Shown piece by piece: positions 19,436 to 27,202 of a stretch of DNA of 64,000 nucleotides. Every line of letters begins with the position of its first letter. The stretch's first letter is position 1. The notes below the pieces were generated by a model, which saw nothing but the letters and a program-made list of their open reading frames with translations, did not search any database and was not told the DNA's origin. The position numbers were made by a program, and so were the translations under genes. Location of the stretch: assembly GCF_014199195.1 (NCBI RefSeq), contig NZ_JACIJE010000006.1, positions 1 to 64,000 on the forward strand, in the 5' to 3' direction. The stretch comes from Neoroseomonas alkaliterrae. Lineage in GTDB: Bacteria > Pseudomonadota > Alphaproteobacteria > Acetobacterales > Acetobacteraceae.

Positions 19436-20904
19436 GACCGCCGCCGCGGCATCAGCAGCAGGATGGCGGCGGCGGGCAGCAGCCAGGCGATGCGCGCCTG
19501 GTAGCGCGGGAAGACGCCGGAGAGACCGCCCGTGGCCACCGCATTCGCCAGCGCGCCCGCCAGCACCATCGCGAGGAAGGTAAGCGCCACCGCATCCCCC
19601 GCGCGCCAGGCGCGCAGGCCGCCCGCCGCGAGCAGCGGCAGGCTCAGCAGCAGCGCAGCCCCATGCAGCGGCGCGAGCGGCATCATGGCCTCGCGCAGAA
19701 CGCCGCGTGGCTGGCGGGCGGCGTCGTAGGCGGCGCGTTCGCGCGCCGGGAAGCCCTCGGCGATGCGCGGGCGCAGCGCGGTGCGCAGATGGTCGTCGCC
19801 CAGCGTGTCGCCGATGCCGGCGGTGACGAGCTGCCGCAGGGCGTTGCGCAGCACCGCCGTGGCGACGGCGAGCGGATGCTCGGCGATGGTCGCGGCGACG
19901 ATGGCCTGCGCCTCGGGCGCGATGAGCGCGCCGCCGAGGAAGCGCGCCCGGCCCTCGGCATCGCGGTTGACCGGGCTGTCCGACGCCCACAGGAAGTCGT
20001 TGGCATCCATCGGCAGCCGGTCGGCGAAGGCGCAGAGATACCAGCCGGCTTCCGGGCAGCGCGCGCGGATCACCGCGGCAGCGGGCCCGTCGGCCTGCAG
20101 CCGGGCGAGCATGAAGGTGGCGCCATGCGGCGAGAGCGCGGGGCGGCCGTGACCCGCCCAGTTCGTCGCCAGCAGCAGCACGATGGCGGCCAGCAGGGGC
20201 GCGGCGGTGCGCGCCCCGTCGCGCAGCGCCCGGCCCCGGGGCAGGCCGAGCAGGAATGCCATGCAGGCGAGCGCGAGGGCGAGCGGCAGATGCGCCAGAT
20301 GCGCCGCGATGCCGAGCGTCGCGACGGTGCCGAGATACCAGGCCTCCGGCCCCGTCATCGCCTCGCGCGCCGGGCCGAGCAGGAACAGCGCGAGCAGGAT
20401 GGCGGGCGCGAAGAGGTCGGGCATCAGCAGCGCGACGGTGAAGGGTGCGGTGCTGGCCGCTGCGAGCGCGGCGCAAAGGCCGAGATGCGCGGCGGGCGCG
20501 GCGGTGCCGCGCAGCGCGCGCTGCGCGAGCCACAGCAGATGCGAGACGAGCAGCGCCTGCGCCGCGAGCGGCGCCCAGAGCGTGACGCGCCAGTGGAAGG
20601 CGTGCAGCAGCGGCCCGTAGATCCAGGGCTTGTCCCAGAGCATCAGCGGGCCGAGCGTCTGGTGCAGGAAACCGCCGGTGTCGCTGAAGACCAGCGGGTA
20701 GCCGTTGAACACCGCCGGCCAGACGAGCAGCGCCGCGCCGCCCAGCACCGCGGATGCGACAAGCGGCGCGGGGACCGGGCCGGCGCCCGCCTGCGGTGTT
20801 CGCGGGGCCGCCTCGCCGGTCGCTTCCCTGCGCATCATTCCCGGACCCTCACGGATCGGCGCGCGACTCGCAAGCGCCGCATCGGGGGATTCCTCATCGT
20901 TCAA
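19432..20904 (-). CDS. Polytopic membrane protein, GT-C-like, tandem copy 1
   Basis: 490 aa, paralogue of the next gene. The first about 45 residues are Ala/Pro-rich, so a start at Met23/24 is possible. The motif NGYPLVFSDTGGFL (D75-T-x-x-F79) follows helix 1, and the extracytoplasmic block SPHGATFMLARLQADGPAAA plus GWYLCAFADRLPMDANDFLW matches copy 2 closely. Other parts of the two proteins are similar only in hydrophobic pattern, with scattered identities (HFW/AFHW, MPD, HLAHLP). The overlap with copy 2 points to a two-protein unit. Function unknown. Confidence 0.7.
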   Translation of the reverse strand: MNDEESPDAALASRAPIREGPGMMRREATGEAAPRTPQAGAGPVPAPLVASAVLGGAALLVWPAVFNGYPLVFSDTGGFLHQTLGPLMLWDKPWIYGPLLHAFHWRVTLWAPLAAQALLVSHLLWLAQRALRGTAAPAAHLGLCAALAAASTAPFTVALLMPDLFAPAILLALFLLGPAREAMTGPEAWYLGTVATLGIAAHLAHLPLALALACMAFLLGLPRGRALRDGARTAAPLLAAIVLLLATNWAGHGRPALSPHGATFMLARLQADGPAAAVIRARCPEAGWYLCAFADRLPMDANDFLWASDSPVNRDAEGRARFLGGALIAPEAQAIVAATIAEHPLAVATAVLRNALRQLVTAGIGDTLGDDHLRTALRPRIAEGFPARERAAYDAARQPRGVLREAMMPLAPLHGAALLLSLPLLAAGGLRAWRAGDAVALTFLAMVLAGALANAVATGGLSGVFPRYQARIAWLLPAAAILLLMPRRRS

Positions 20905-21021
20905 GCGAATGTGGAAGGGCGGCGTGGCGCGAACGCAAGCAAGGGTGGTCCGGAACGCGCAGGATGCGCCGCCGTGGTTGCGTGGCGCGCAAAACGGCGC
21001 GCGCTGCGTGCAATCCTGCGC

Positions 21022-21396
21022 TCAGCGCGCCGTGAAGAGGCAGAGGACATTGCCCTCCGGGTCTGCGGCATGCAGCGCGCGGTCGCCCGAGGGCAGGTCG
21101 GTCGGCGGGTCGAGCACGGCGACCTTGGCCATGAGCAGCCGGCGGTGCCAGCGGTCGAGTTCCTCGGCGGTGTCGAGGCGGAAGGCCAGCATGACGCCGG
21201 GATCGCCCTCGCGCGGGAAGAGCGCGTCGCCCCGGGCACGCAGCGCGAGGCTGACATGGCCGAGGTCGAAGCGCACCCAGCCGGCGCGCGTCTCCTCCGG
21301 CGCGCGGTCGAGGATGCGCTCGTAGAAGCCTCGCTGCCGCGCCATGTCGCGGCAGGGGATGACGATGGCGTCGAGATGCGGGGGGGGCTCGCTCAC
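21022..21396 (-). CDS. VOC-family (glyoxalase/bleomycin resistance) protein
   Basis: 124 aa from GTG at 21396 (reading SEPPPHLDAIVIPCRDMARQ). The pattern FYERIL...GWVRFDLGHVSLALR...PGVMLAFRLDT...DPEGNVLCLFTAR is that of a single-domain vicinal oxygen chelate protein, which usually binds a metal through His/Glu. The start overlaps the moaE stop by 4 bases, so it probably belongs to the moa transcript. Substrate unknown. Confidence 0.8.
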   Translation of the reverse strand: MSEPPPHLDAIVIPCRDMARQRGFYERILDRAPEETRAGWVRFDLGHVSLALRARGDALFPREGDPGVMLAFRLDTAEELDRWHRRLLMAKVAVLDPPTDLPSGDRALHAADPEGNVLCLFTAR

Positions 21397-21854
21397 GCGC
21401 CGCCCGCCCCGGCCCAGCGCGCCGCTGCGGCGTCGTCCTCGGCGCGCGCTTCCACCCAGCGATGCGCGCCGGAGGCGAACTCCTCGCGCTTCCAGAAGGG
21501 TGCCTTGGTCTTGAGCCAGTCGATCAGGAAGGCGCAGGAGTCGAGCGCGGCCGCGCGGTGCGCCGAGGCGGTGAGCACGAGCACGATCGGCTCGCCCGGC
21601 AGGATGCGCCCGGTGCGGTGGATGACGGTGCATCCGGTGAGCGGCCAGCGCGCCTCGGCCTCGGCGGCGATGCGCTCGATCGCGCGCTCGGTCATGCCCG
21701 GATAGTGCTCGAGCACCATGGCCGAAAGCCCGTCATCGGCCCGGCAGACGCCGAGGAAGGAGGCCACGCCGCCGACATCCGTGCGCCCCGCGGTCAGGGC
21801 CGCGGTCTCGGCGGCCAGGTCGAAGGCCGCTTCCTGAACCAGCACGCGCGCCAT
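21393..21854 (-). CDS. moaE: Molybdopterin synthase catalytic subunit MoaE
   Basis: 153 aa from the ATG at 21854. MoaE transfers sulfur from thiocarboxylated MoaD to precursor Z to form molybdopterin. GVASFLGVCRADD, EHYPGMTERAIERIA, HRTGRILPGEPIVLV and the active-site region LKTKAPFWKREEF (catalytic Lys) are all present. moaD lies 1 bp upstream. The product would be needed for the Mo-cofactor of SoxC in this window. Confidence 0.97.
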   Translation of the reverse strand: MARVLVQEAAFDLAAETAALTAGRTDVGGVASFLGVCRADDGLSAMVLEHYPGMTERAIERIAAEAEARWPLTGCTVIHRTGRILPGEPIVLVLTASAHRAAALDSCAFLIDWLKTKAPFWKREEFASGAHRWVEARAEDDAAAARWAGAGGA

Positions 21855-21855
21855 C

Positions 21856-22107
21856 TCAGCCTCCGGTGACGGGGGGGAAGAAGGCGACCTCGTCATTCGC
21901 CGCGACGGGATGCTCGGGGCCGGCGAAATCCTGGTTGACGGCGGCGCGGACTTGCCGCGGATCGGCGAAGGCCTGCGCATGGGCGGGCGAGCGTTGCGCG
22001 AGCCAGCGCACCAGCCCGGCGACGTCGCGCACCTCGGGCGGCGGCGCGATCTCCTCCTCGGCGGTGCCGATCTTCTGCCGCAGCCAGGCGAAATAGAGCA
22101 CACGCAT
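21856..22107 (-). CDS. moaD: Molybdopterin synthase sulfur carrier subunit MoaD
   Basis: 83 aa ubiquitin-like protein ending in PPVTGG, whose terminal Gly is adenylated and thiocarboxylated. MRVLYFAWLRQKIGTAEEEI starts the fold and NDEVAFFPPV precedes the tail. It is immediately upstream of moaE on the same strand and 4 bp after the stop of the lipoprotein gene. Confidence 0.96.
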   Translation of the reverse strand: MRVLYFAWLRQKIGTAEEEIAPPPEVRDVAGLVRWLAQRSPAHAQAFADPRQVRAAVNQDFAGPEHPVAANDEVAFFPPVTGG

Positions 22108-22111
22108 CGGA

Positions 22112-22714
22112 TCAGCGCGGGGACGGGACGGTGGTCACCCGGCCACCGGGCTGGATCACGGTGGTGGTGCCGCCGTCGCGGATGGCAACACCGCCGGCGG
22201 GGCTGCCGGGGATGCCGAGGGATTGCACGCGGCCGGTGCCGCCGCTGACGACGCCCGTGGGCTGGCCCGGCACCTCGATGGGCGTGCCCTCGACGCGCTC
22301 GACCGGCGGCAGGGCCGGGGCGGAGACAGGGCGCGGCGCTGCGGCCTGGGGCGGCGGGCGGAGGGGTTCGGGCGGCGTCGAGCTGCCGAGCGGCTGGCGG
22401 CGCGGCGCGGGGCTCTCGCCCTCGATCTGCGGGCGCGGAACCGGGCGATACTCGGGAACCGCCGTCATCGCGGCCTCGGGCCCGCCGGGCGGTGGCGGGG
22501 GGCGCAGCTCGCCGGCGCTGAGACGGAGCTGGCCGACGCCCTCGCTGCGCAGGGGGGTGAACTCCGCCTCCTGGCCGGTGACGCGCCGGATGGTCAGGCT
22601 GTCGCCGGGAATGCCGGGGCGGCTTGAGGTGTTCCAGGAGGGCTGCCAGTCCGTGCCGCAGCCGGCGAGCAGCAGGGCCAACAGGGCAGGGCCGCCACGG
22701 GATGCGCGCCGCAT
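22112..22714 (-). CDS. Pro-rich predicted lipoprotein
   Basis: 200 aa from the ATG at 22714 (MRRASRGGPALLALLLAGCG). The lipobox LLAGC around residue 19 marks it as an outer- or inner-membrane lipoprotein. The mature part is Pro/Gly/Arg-rich and of low complexity (LRPPPPPGGPEAA and similar), with short beta-like ends such as GGVAIRDGGTTTVIQPGGR. An upstream in-frame ATG at 22735 is possible. No domain recognised. It sits between pgsA and moaD on the same strand. Confidence 0.65.
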   Translation of the reverse strand: MRRASRGGPALLALLLAGCGTDWQPSWNTSSRPGIPGDSLTIRRVTGQEAEFTPLRSEGVGQLRLSAGELRPPPPPGGPEAAMTAVPEYRPVPRPQIEGESPAPRRQPLGSSTPPEPLRPPPQAAAPRPVSAPALPPVERVEGTPIEVPGQPTGVVSGGTGRVQSLGIPGSPAGGVAIRDGGTTTVIQPGGRVTTVPSPR

Positions 22715-22766
22715 CGGGTTTCGCTCCGCGATCATGGCCGGAAGATGCGCCCGCGGCGTTTCCGGC

Positions 22767-23393
22767 TCAAGGGCGCGCCGGCGTTTCGCGGGGCGCTTCC
22801 GCGGCCTCGGGCGGGGGCGTGTCCTGCGCGCCGGCATGGCGCAGGCCGGCCTGCAGATAGTCCCATCCGGTGACCAGGGTCAGCGCCGCCGCCGCCCAGA
22901 GTCCGATCTCGCCGAGCGCGGAGACGGGCAGGAAGCCGAGCCCGATGACCGAGGCGCCGGTATCGCCCGCGATCAGCGTGCCGAGCGATCCCATCTGGAA
23001 GCCGGTCTTCCACTTCGCGAGCCTCGTCACCGGCAGGCCGACGCGCAATTCCGCGAGGTACTCGCGCAGGCCGGAGACCATGATCTCGCGCAGCATGATC
23101 ACGATCGCGGGATAGAGCGCGGCGTGGGACAGCCGCTCGAGCCCCGCGAGCAGCATCAGCGCGGCGCCGACCAGCAGCTTGTCCGCGATCGGGTCGAGCA
23201 TGCGGCCGAAGGAGGAGGTGACACCGCGGTCGCGGGCGATCTTGCCGTCGAAATAGTCGGTGATGGCGGCGGCCGAGAACACCACGCAGGCCGCCATGTC
23301 CGCCCAGGGCGCGCCGATCGCGACCAGGGCCACCAGCACCGGGATGGCCGCGATGCGGGAGATCGTCAGCAGGTTGGGCAGGTCGGTCGGCAT
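22767..23393 (-). CDS. pgsA: CDP-diacylglycerol-glycerol-3-phosphate 3-phosphatidyltransferase
   Basis: 208 aa, integral membrane enzyme of phosphatidylglycerol synthesis. The CDP-alcohol phosphatidyltransferase motif (D-G-x2-A-R-x8-G-x3-D-x3-D) is complete around residues 48-74: DYFDGKIARDRG then FGRMLDPIADK. MPTDLPNLLTISRI is the usual PgsA start. The last 20 residues are a Pro/Ala/Glu tail beyond the usual end. It is 14 bp after uvrC, a pairing seen in many alphaproteobacteria. Confidence 0.96.
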   Translation of the reverse strand: MPTDLPNLLTISRIAAIPVLVALVAIGAPWADMAACVVFSAAAITDYFDGKIARDRGVTSSFGRMLDPIADKLLVGAALMLLAGLERLSHAALYPAIVIMLREIMVSGLREYLAELRVGLPVTRLAKWKTGFQMGSLGTLIAGDTGASVIGLGFLPVSALGEIGLWAAAALTLVTGWDYLQAGLRHAGAQDTPPPEAAEAPRETPARP

Positions 23394-23407
23394 GCGCGGT
23401 CCCCTGC

Positions 23408-25303
23408 TTAGCCTGTCCCGTCGCGGCGGGCCACTGTCGCGCCGGGATGGAAATGCTCATGGACCCGGCGTGCGACGGCGGGGCCTATGCCCGGGCAGGC
23501 TTCGAGGTCGGCAAGGCCGGCTTGGCGCACTCCGCGGACCGAGCCGAAATGATGGAGCAGCCGCCGCTTGATGGCGGCGCCGACGCCCGGGATGTCGTCC
23601 AGCTCCGATCGCGTGAGCGCCCTCGACCGCCCCGCCCGGTGGGCGGCGATGGCGAAGCGGTGCGCCTCGTCGCGCAGGCGTTGCAGATAGTAGAGCACGG
23701 GATCCCGCGGCGGGAGCTGGAAGGGCTCGCGGCCGGCCATGTGGAACCATTCGCGCCCGGCGTCCCGGTCGGGCCCCTTGGCGACGGCGACGAGCGGGAC
23801 ATCCTCGACGCCGAGCTCGGCCATCACCGCCTGGGCGGCGGAGAGCTGCCCCGCGCCGCCGTCGATCAGCACGAGATCCGGCCAGGACTCGGATTCGCGG
23901 GCGGGATCCTCGCGCAGGGCTCGGCCGAAGCGGCGTTCGAAGACCTCGCGCATCATGGCGAAGTCGTCATTGCCCGGCGCGGCCTTGATGGCGAACTTGC
24001 GGTAGGCCTGCTTAACGAAGCCCGAGGGCCCGGCGACGATCATCACGCCATAGGGATTGGCGCCCTGGATGTGGCTGTTGTCGAAGACCTCGATGCGCTC
24101 GGGCGGTGCGGGCAGGCCGAACAGCGTCGCGACGCCTTCGAGAAGCTGCGCCTGCGCGGTGCCTTCGGCGAGGCGGCGCTCGAGGGCCTCGCGCGCATTG
24201 GTGGCGGCGTGCTCGACCGCCTCCTTCTTCTCGCCGCGCTGCGGGCGATGGAGCTCCACCTTGCGCCCGGCCTTGAGTGAGAGCGCCTCGGCGATCAGCG
24301 CCGCCTCGGGCGGGGCGTGCGAGAGCAGGACCAGCGGGGGCGGCGGGAGGTCATCGTAGAGCTGGGCGAGGAAGGTGCCCATCACCTCCTCCGCGCTCTG
24401 CTCCTGCCGGCCATGGGTCAGGAAATAGGCGCGGTTGCCGTTGTTGCGCCCGCCGCGGAAGAAGAAGACCTGCACGCAGGACTGCCCGGCCGCCTGGTGC
24501 AGCGCCACGACATCGGCATCGCCCACCGCCTCGAGGTTCACGCGGTCCTTGCCCTGCACATGCGTCAGGCCACGGATGCGGTCGCGCAGCGCGGCGGCAC
24601 GCTCGAACTCGAGCTGCGCGGCGGCCTGCTCCATCTCGGCGGCAAGGCGCTTCTGGATGGTGGGCGTGCCGCCGGAGAGGAACTCCTTCGCCTCCCGCAC
24701 CAGGGCGGCGTAGTCGGCCTCGCTGATGCGGCCGACGCAGGGGGCCGAGCAGCGCTTGATCTGGAACAGCAGGCAGGGCCGGCTCCGGCTGTCGAAGACG
24801 GTGTCGCGGCAGGAGCGCAGCAGGAAGACCCGCTGGAGCGCCGTGATGGTCTGGTTCACCGCCCAGGCTGAGGCGAAGGGGCCGTAGTAGGAGGCCCCCT
24901 TGCGTCGCTCGCCGCGATGCTTGGCGATCTGCGGGAAGGGATGGTCGTCGGTGATGACGAGCCAGGGATAGGATTTGTCGTCGCGCAGGACGATGTTGAA
25001 GCGGGGCCGCAGCCGCTTGATCAGGTTGGCTTCGAGCAGCAGCGCCTCGGCCTCGGAGGCGGTCGTGACCACCTCGAGGCTGCGCGTCTCGAAGACCATG
25101 CGGCGCAGGCGTTCGGAAAGCCGCGCGACCTGGGTGTAGGCCGTCACGCGCTTGCGCAGCGAGCGCGCCTTGCCGACGTAGAGCGCATCGCCCTTGGCAT
25201 CGAGCATGCGATAGACGCCGGGTGCCAGCGGCAGGCGAGGCAGGGCGGCCTCTATCACGGCGAGGCCGTCCTGCACGGCTTCGGCGCCAGGCTCGCCGGT
25301 CAC
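23408..25303 (-). CDS. uvrC: UvrABC excinuclease subunit C (GTG start)
   Basis: 631 aa. Makes both incisions in nucleotide excision repair. The N-terminal GIY-YIG nuclease ([20 protein letters not shown]) is followed by a Cys-containing region ([17 protein letters not shown]), a UVR motif near residue 210, the RNase H-like 3'-incision domain ([19 protein letters not shown] and [15 protein letters not shown]), and C-terminal helix-hairpin-helix motifs ([20 protein letters not shown]). The start is GTG at 25303, preceded by GAGGAC. Confidence 0.98.
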   Translation of the reverse strand: MTGEPGAEAVQDGLAVIEAALPRLPLAPGVYRMLDAKGDALYVGKARSLRKRVTAYTQVARLSERLRRMVFETRSLEVVTTASEAEALLLEANLIKRLRPRFNIVLRDDKSYPWLVITDDHPFPQIAKHRGERRKGASYYGPFASAWAVNQTITALQRVFLLRSCRDTVFDSRSRPCLLFQIKRCSAPCVGRISEADYAALVREAKEFLSGGTPTIQKRLAAEMEQAAAQLEFERAAALRDRIRGLTHVQGKDRVNLEAVGDADVVALHQAAGQSCVQVFFFRGGRNNGNRAYFLTHGRQEQSAEEVMGTFLAQLYDDLPPPPLVLLSHAPPEAALIAEALSLKAGRKVELHRPQRGEKKEAVEHAATNAREALERRLAEGTAQAQLLEGVATLFGLPAPPERIEVFDNSHIQGANPYGVMIVAGPSGFVKQAYRKFAIKAAPGNDDFAMMREVFERRFGRALREDPARESESWPDLVLIDGGAGQLSAAQAVMAELGVEDVPLVAVAKGPDRDAGREWFHMAGREPFQLPPRDPVLYYLQRLRDEAHRFAIAAHRAGRSRALTRSELDDIPGVGAAIKRRLLHHFGSVRGVRQAGLADLEACPGIGPAVARRVHEHFHPGATVARRDGTG

Positions 25304-25589
25304 ACTGTCCTCGGGGGGCGGTGCATGGCCCGGCGATTGTCCACGAATCCTGTGGAAAAGTCTGTGGGCGAAGGACCGGGCAGACTGCGCCGGGGCCGGT
25401 TACAAAAGGGTTTCAGCGATCTGCCCGCCGACCCGGCGCCCCGAGCGCCCAAGATAAGAACGTTGATTTTAAAGCATTTTCGGCTCAGATCGCGAGATAT
25501 GCATGCGTCAAGACGGATTCTTCGCTTGACGCCGGCGCGCCGGAACGCGGTGCCGGCCGGCGGTGGACAAAATCCACGCCCCGTCCGTT
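25304..25589. other. uvrC-folB intergenic with AT-rich segment and inverted repeat
   Basis: 286 bp without a supported gene. Bases 25451-25505 are strikingly AT-rich for this genome (AAGATAAGAACGTTGATTTT and GAGATATGCATG). A 7-bp inverted repeat CGTCAAG/CTTGACG (25506-25512 and 25525-25531, 12-bp spacer) also provides a TTGACG on each strand. This is the likely promoter/operator region for uvrC (minus strand), but I see no convincing -10 partner. A regulator cannot be named. Confidence 0.5.
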
Positions 25590-25982
25590 TCAAAATCGCG
25601 TCCTTTCAACGACAACGCCCACAGAGCCGACATCCGTCAACACATCGGGCTTCTGCACCCCCACCCGCGCGACCACCACCCGCGCATCGGCGAGCAGCGC
25701 GATCGCGATGCGTTCGGCCAGCGTCTCGGCCAGCCTGACATGGCCGGCGCAGGCGATCCGCCGCGCGGTGGCGGCGACCGTCGCGTAGTCCACGACGCGG
25801 GAGAGATCGTCCGGGCCTTCGCCGAGGGGCGCATGCTCGTCCCGCACGGCGAGGTCCACGTCGATCACGACACGCTGCGATCGTGCCTTCTCGTGGGCAT
25901 GCACGCCAAGCCTGGCCTGGACCGTCAGCCCGCGCACGAAGACGCGCCTCAGCCCGCGCGCGGCATCGGGGGCGAGGCTCAT
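25590..25982 (-). CDS. folB: Dihydroneopterin aldolase
   Basis: 130 aa from the ATG at 25982. The folate-pathway enzyme that cleaves 7,8-dihydroneopterin. RRVFVRGLTVQARLGVHAHE is the first strand with the conserved Gly-His region (E. coli GIYDWE equivalent). VVDYATVAATARRI and LAETLAERIAIALL contain the catalytic helix with the conserved Glu, and VQKPDVLTDVGSVGVVVERT is the C-terminal strand with the usual KP. It overlaps the upstream pteridine reductase gene by 4 bases. Confidence 0.93.
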   Translation of the reverse strand: MSLAPDAARGLRRVFVRGLTVQARLGVHAHEKARSQRVVIDVDLAVRDEHAPLGEGPDDLSRVVDYATVAATARRIACAGHVRLAETLAERIAIALLADARVVVARVGVQKPDVLTDVGSVGVVVERTRF

Positions 25983-26758
25983 TCCTCGGGCTCCGTCCCC
26001 TGGCTCGGGGCCCATTGCAGATGCTGGCCGCCATCGAGGGCGATCATCTGTCCGGTCATGGCGGGCAGGGCGAGGATGGCGAGCAGGGCGTGGGCGACCT
26101 CCTCGGGGCTCGTGCCGTGGCGCAGCGGGACGGAGCGCGCCTGGCGGGCGAACTGCTCCGGCGTCTGGCGGGGGCTCGGCAGGGCCGGACCGGGGCCGAT
26201 GGCATTGACGCGGATGCGCGGCGCGAGCGCGAGGGCGAGGGCTTGCGTCAACGCCCAGAGCCCCGCCTTGGAGACGGTGTAGGAGACGAAATGCGGCGTC
26301 AGCGACCAGACGCGCTGATCCAGCATGTTCACCACCACCCCCTCCCGGCCCGGGGGCAGCGCGTGGGCGAAGGCCTGCGTCAGCACGAAGGGCGCGCGCA
26401 GATTCGGCTCGACATGCGCATCCCAGGAGGCGCGGGTCGCGTCGTACCATTCGTCACGCTCGAAGGTCGAGGCGTTGTTGACCAGAACCCCGACCGGGCC
26501 GAGCGCGGCGGCCGCCTCGGGCAGCAGGCGCGCGACCTCCTCCTCGCGCGCGAGGTCGGCGCGCAGGGTGACGGCGCGGCGGCCGAGCGTCTGGATCGCC
26601 TGCGCGGTGGCCTCGGCCTCCTCGGCGCTGGCGGCGTAATGGATGGCGAGGTCGAAGCCGGCCTCGGCCAGCGCGAGCGCCATGGCGCGGCCGAGGCGCT
26701 TCGCCCCGCCGGTGACGAGCGCGCAGCGCGGGATGGTGTCGGGAATGGGGAGGGACAT
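25979..26758 (-). CDS. folM: FolM/PTR1-like pteridine reductase (SDR)
   Basis: 259 aa. An SDR with the pteridine-reductase form of the NADPH motif, TGGAKRLG (TGxxxRxG). Asp147, Tyr160 and Lys164 lie in NMLDQRVWSLTPHFVSYTVSK, with the same 13 and 4 residue spacing as Asp181/Tyr194/Lys198 of Leishmania PTR1, where Asp replaces the normal SDR Ser. It therefore probably reduces dihydromonapterin/dihydrofolate-like pterins. Overlap with folB (ATGA) supports a pterin role. The gene symbol is by analogy. Confidence 0.82.
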   Translation of the reverse strand: MSLPIPDTIPRCALVTGGAKRLGRAMALALAEAGFDLAIHYAASAEEAEATAQAIQTLGRRAVTLRADLAREEEVARLLPEAAAALGPVGVLVNNASTFERDEWYDATRASWDAHVEPNLRAPFVLTQAFAHALPPGREGVVVNMLDQRVWSLTPHFVSYTVSKAGLWALTQALALALAPRIRVNAIGPGPALPSPRQTPEQFARQARSVPLRHGTSPEEVAHALLAILALPAMTGQMIALDGGQHLQWAPSQGTEPEE

Positions 26759-26871
26759 CGGACGCGGATGTAGCGCGGGGGCGGCGGGCCGTCATCGGGC
26801 CGGCGCGACGATCCGCCTGTGGCGCCGGCCCCACAATGCGCGCGTTTCGCGGCAAGGCCCGGCCGCCCCTC

Positions 26872-26901
26872 TTGCGCATCCGCGCCCGGTCGGCCTAGCG
26901 T
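26872..26901 (+). promoter_or_regulatory. Putative promoter for a leaderless leader-peptide mRNA
   Basis: TTGCGC (26872-26877) and TAGCGT (26896-26901) form an 18-bp-spaced sigma70-like pair. The -10 box ends 6 bp before the ATG at 26908, so transcription would start at or just before the A of the start codon, giving a leaderless mRNA. The hexamers are only partly conserved. It points away from the divergent pteridine reductase gene. Confidence 0.4.
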
Positions 26902-26907
26902 CCGCTC

Positions 26908-26970
26908 ATGGTCACGAGCCCGATCCCCGTCGGCCGATTTTGGTACCGCTGGTATCCACCAGCGGCCTAG
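26908..26970 (+). CDS. Aromatic-rich leader peptide (trp-attenuator type)
   Basis: A 20-codon ORF encoding MVTSPIPVGRFWYRWYPPAA. Phe-Trp-Tyr-Arg-Trp-Tyr gives five aromatic codons within six, a composition expected for a leader that senses charged tRNA-Trp/Tyr/Phe. The Trp and Tyr codons lie inside the first hairpin of the attenuator that follows. There is no Shine-Dalgarno before the ATG, which fits a leaderless start. It resembles in design the rhizobial trpL peptide, whose transcript is also leaderless. No aromatic biosynthesis gene follows. This is an inference from composition and structure. Confidence 0.65.
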   Translation: MVTSPIPVGRFWYRWYPPAA

Positions 26971-27030
26971 GGACGTCCACGCGACCACATCTTCCCGAAA
27001 GCCGCCGAGCCCTGGCGGCTTTCGCGTTTC
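26946..27030 (+). promoter_or_regulatory. Attenuator-like hairpins after the leader peptide
   Basis: Hairpin 1:2 is a perfect 8-bp stem CCGCTGGT/ACCAGCGG with loop ATCC (26946-26965) over the Tyr-Arg-Trp-Tyr codons. Hairpin 3:4 is a perfect 11-bp stem CGAAAGCCGCC/GGCGGCTTTCG with a 7-base loop (26996-27024), followed by a poor U-tract (CGTTT). Strand 2 (CCAGCGGC) can pair with GCCCTGG (27009-27015, one bulge) or GCCGC (27001-27005), giving a possible antiterminator. This is the layout of ribosome-mediated attenuation. Confidence 0.6.
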
Positions 27031-27099
27031 GGGACCATCGGCATCCCGCTTCCGGCAAGACCCTCAGGTGCAAGGCGGCCAGACCAGCAGAGGCCAGCC

Positions 27100-27201
27100 A
27101 TGCAGCGCACCGAATACGATTTCGACGTGATCTCCGGCCCGTCCACCCCGCCGCGCCCGGCGCCGAAACCGGCGCCGAAGCCGCAGGCGCCGGGCAAATA
27201 G
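27100..27201 (+). CDS. Small Pro/Lys-rich protein downstream of the attenuator
   Basis: 33 codons starting MQRTEYDFDVISGPSTPP and ending in a Pro-Lys-Ala repeat (PAPKPAPKPQAPGK). It is the only plus-strand ORF after the attenuator and stops 2 bp before the convergent acyl-CoA ligase gene ends. A weak AGAGG lies 8 bp upstream. No family recognised. It may be a real small protein controlled by the leader, or chance. Confidence 0.45.
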   Translation: MQRTEYDFDVISGPSTPPRPAPKPAPKPQAPGK

Positions 27202-27202
27202 T

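Noticed and set aside
18194-21705. Long plus-strand frames opposite the tandem membrane proteins and VOC/moaE genes
   Set aside because: Low-complexity Arg/Gln/Ala-rich translations without domains. The minus-strand proteins have clear membrane helices and shared motifs.
25304-25593. A 97-codon minus-strand frame between uvrC and folB
   Set aside because: It would end inside the uvrC start, has no motif and covers the AT-rich regulatory-looking segment. Kept as intergenic.
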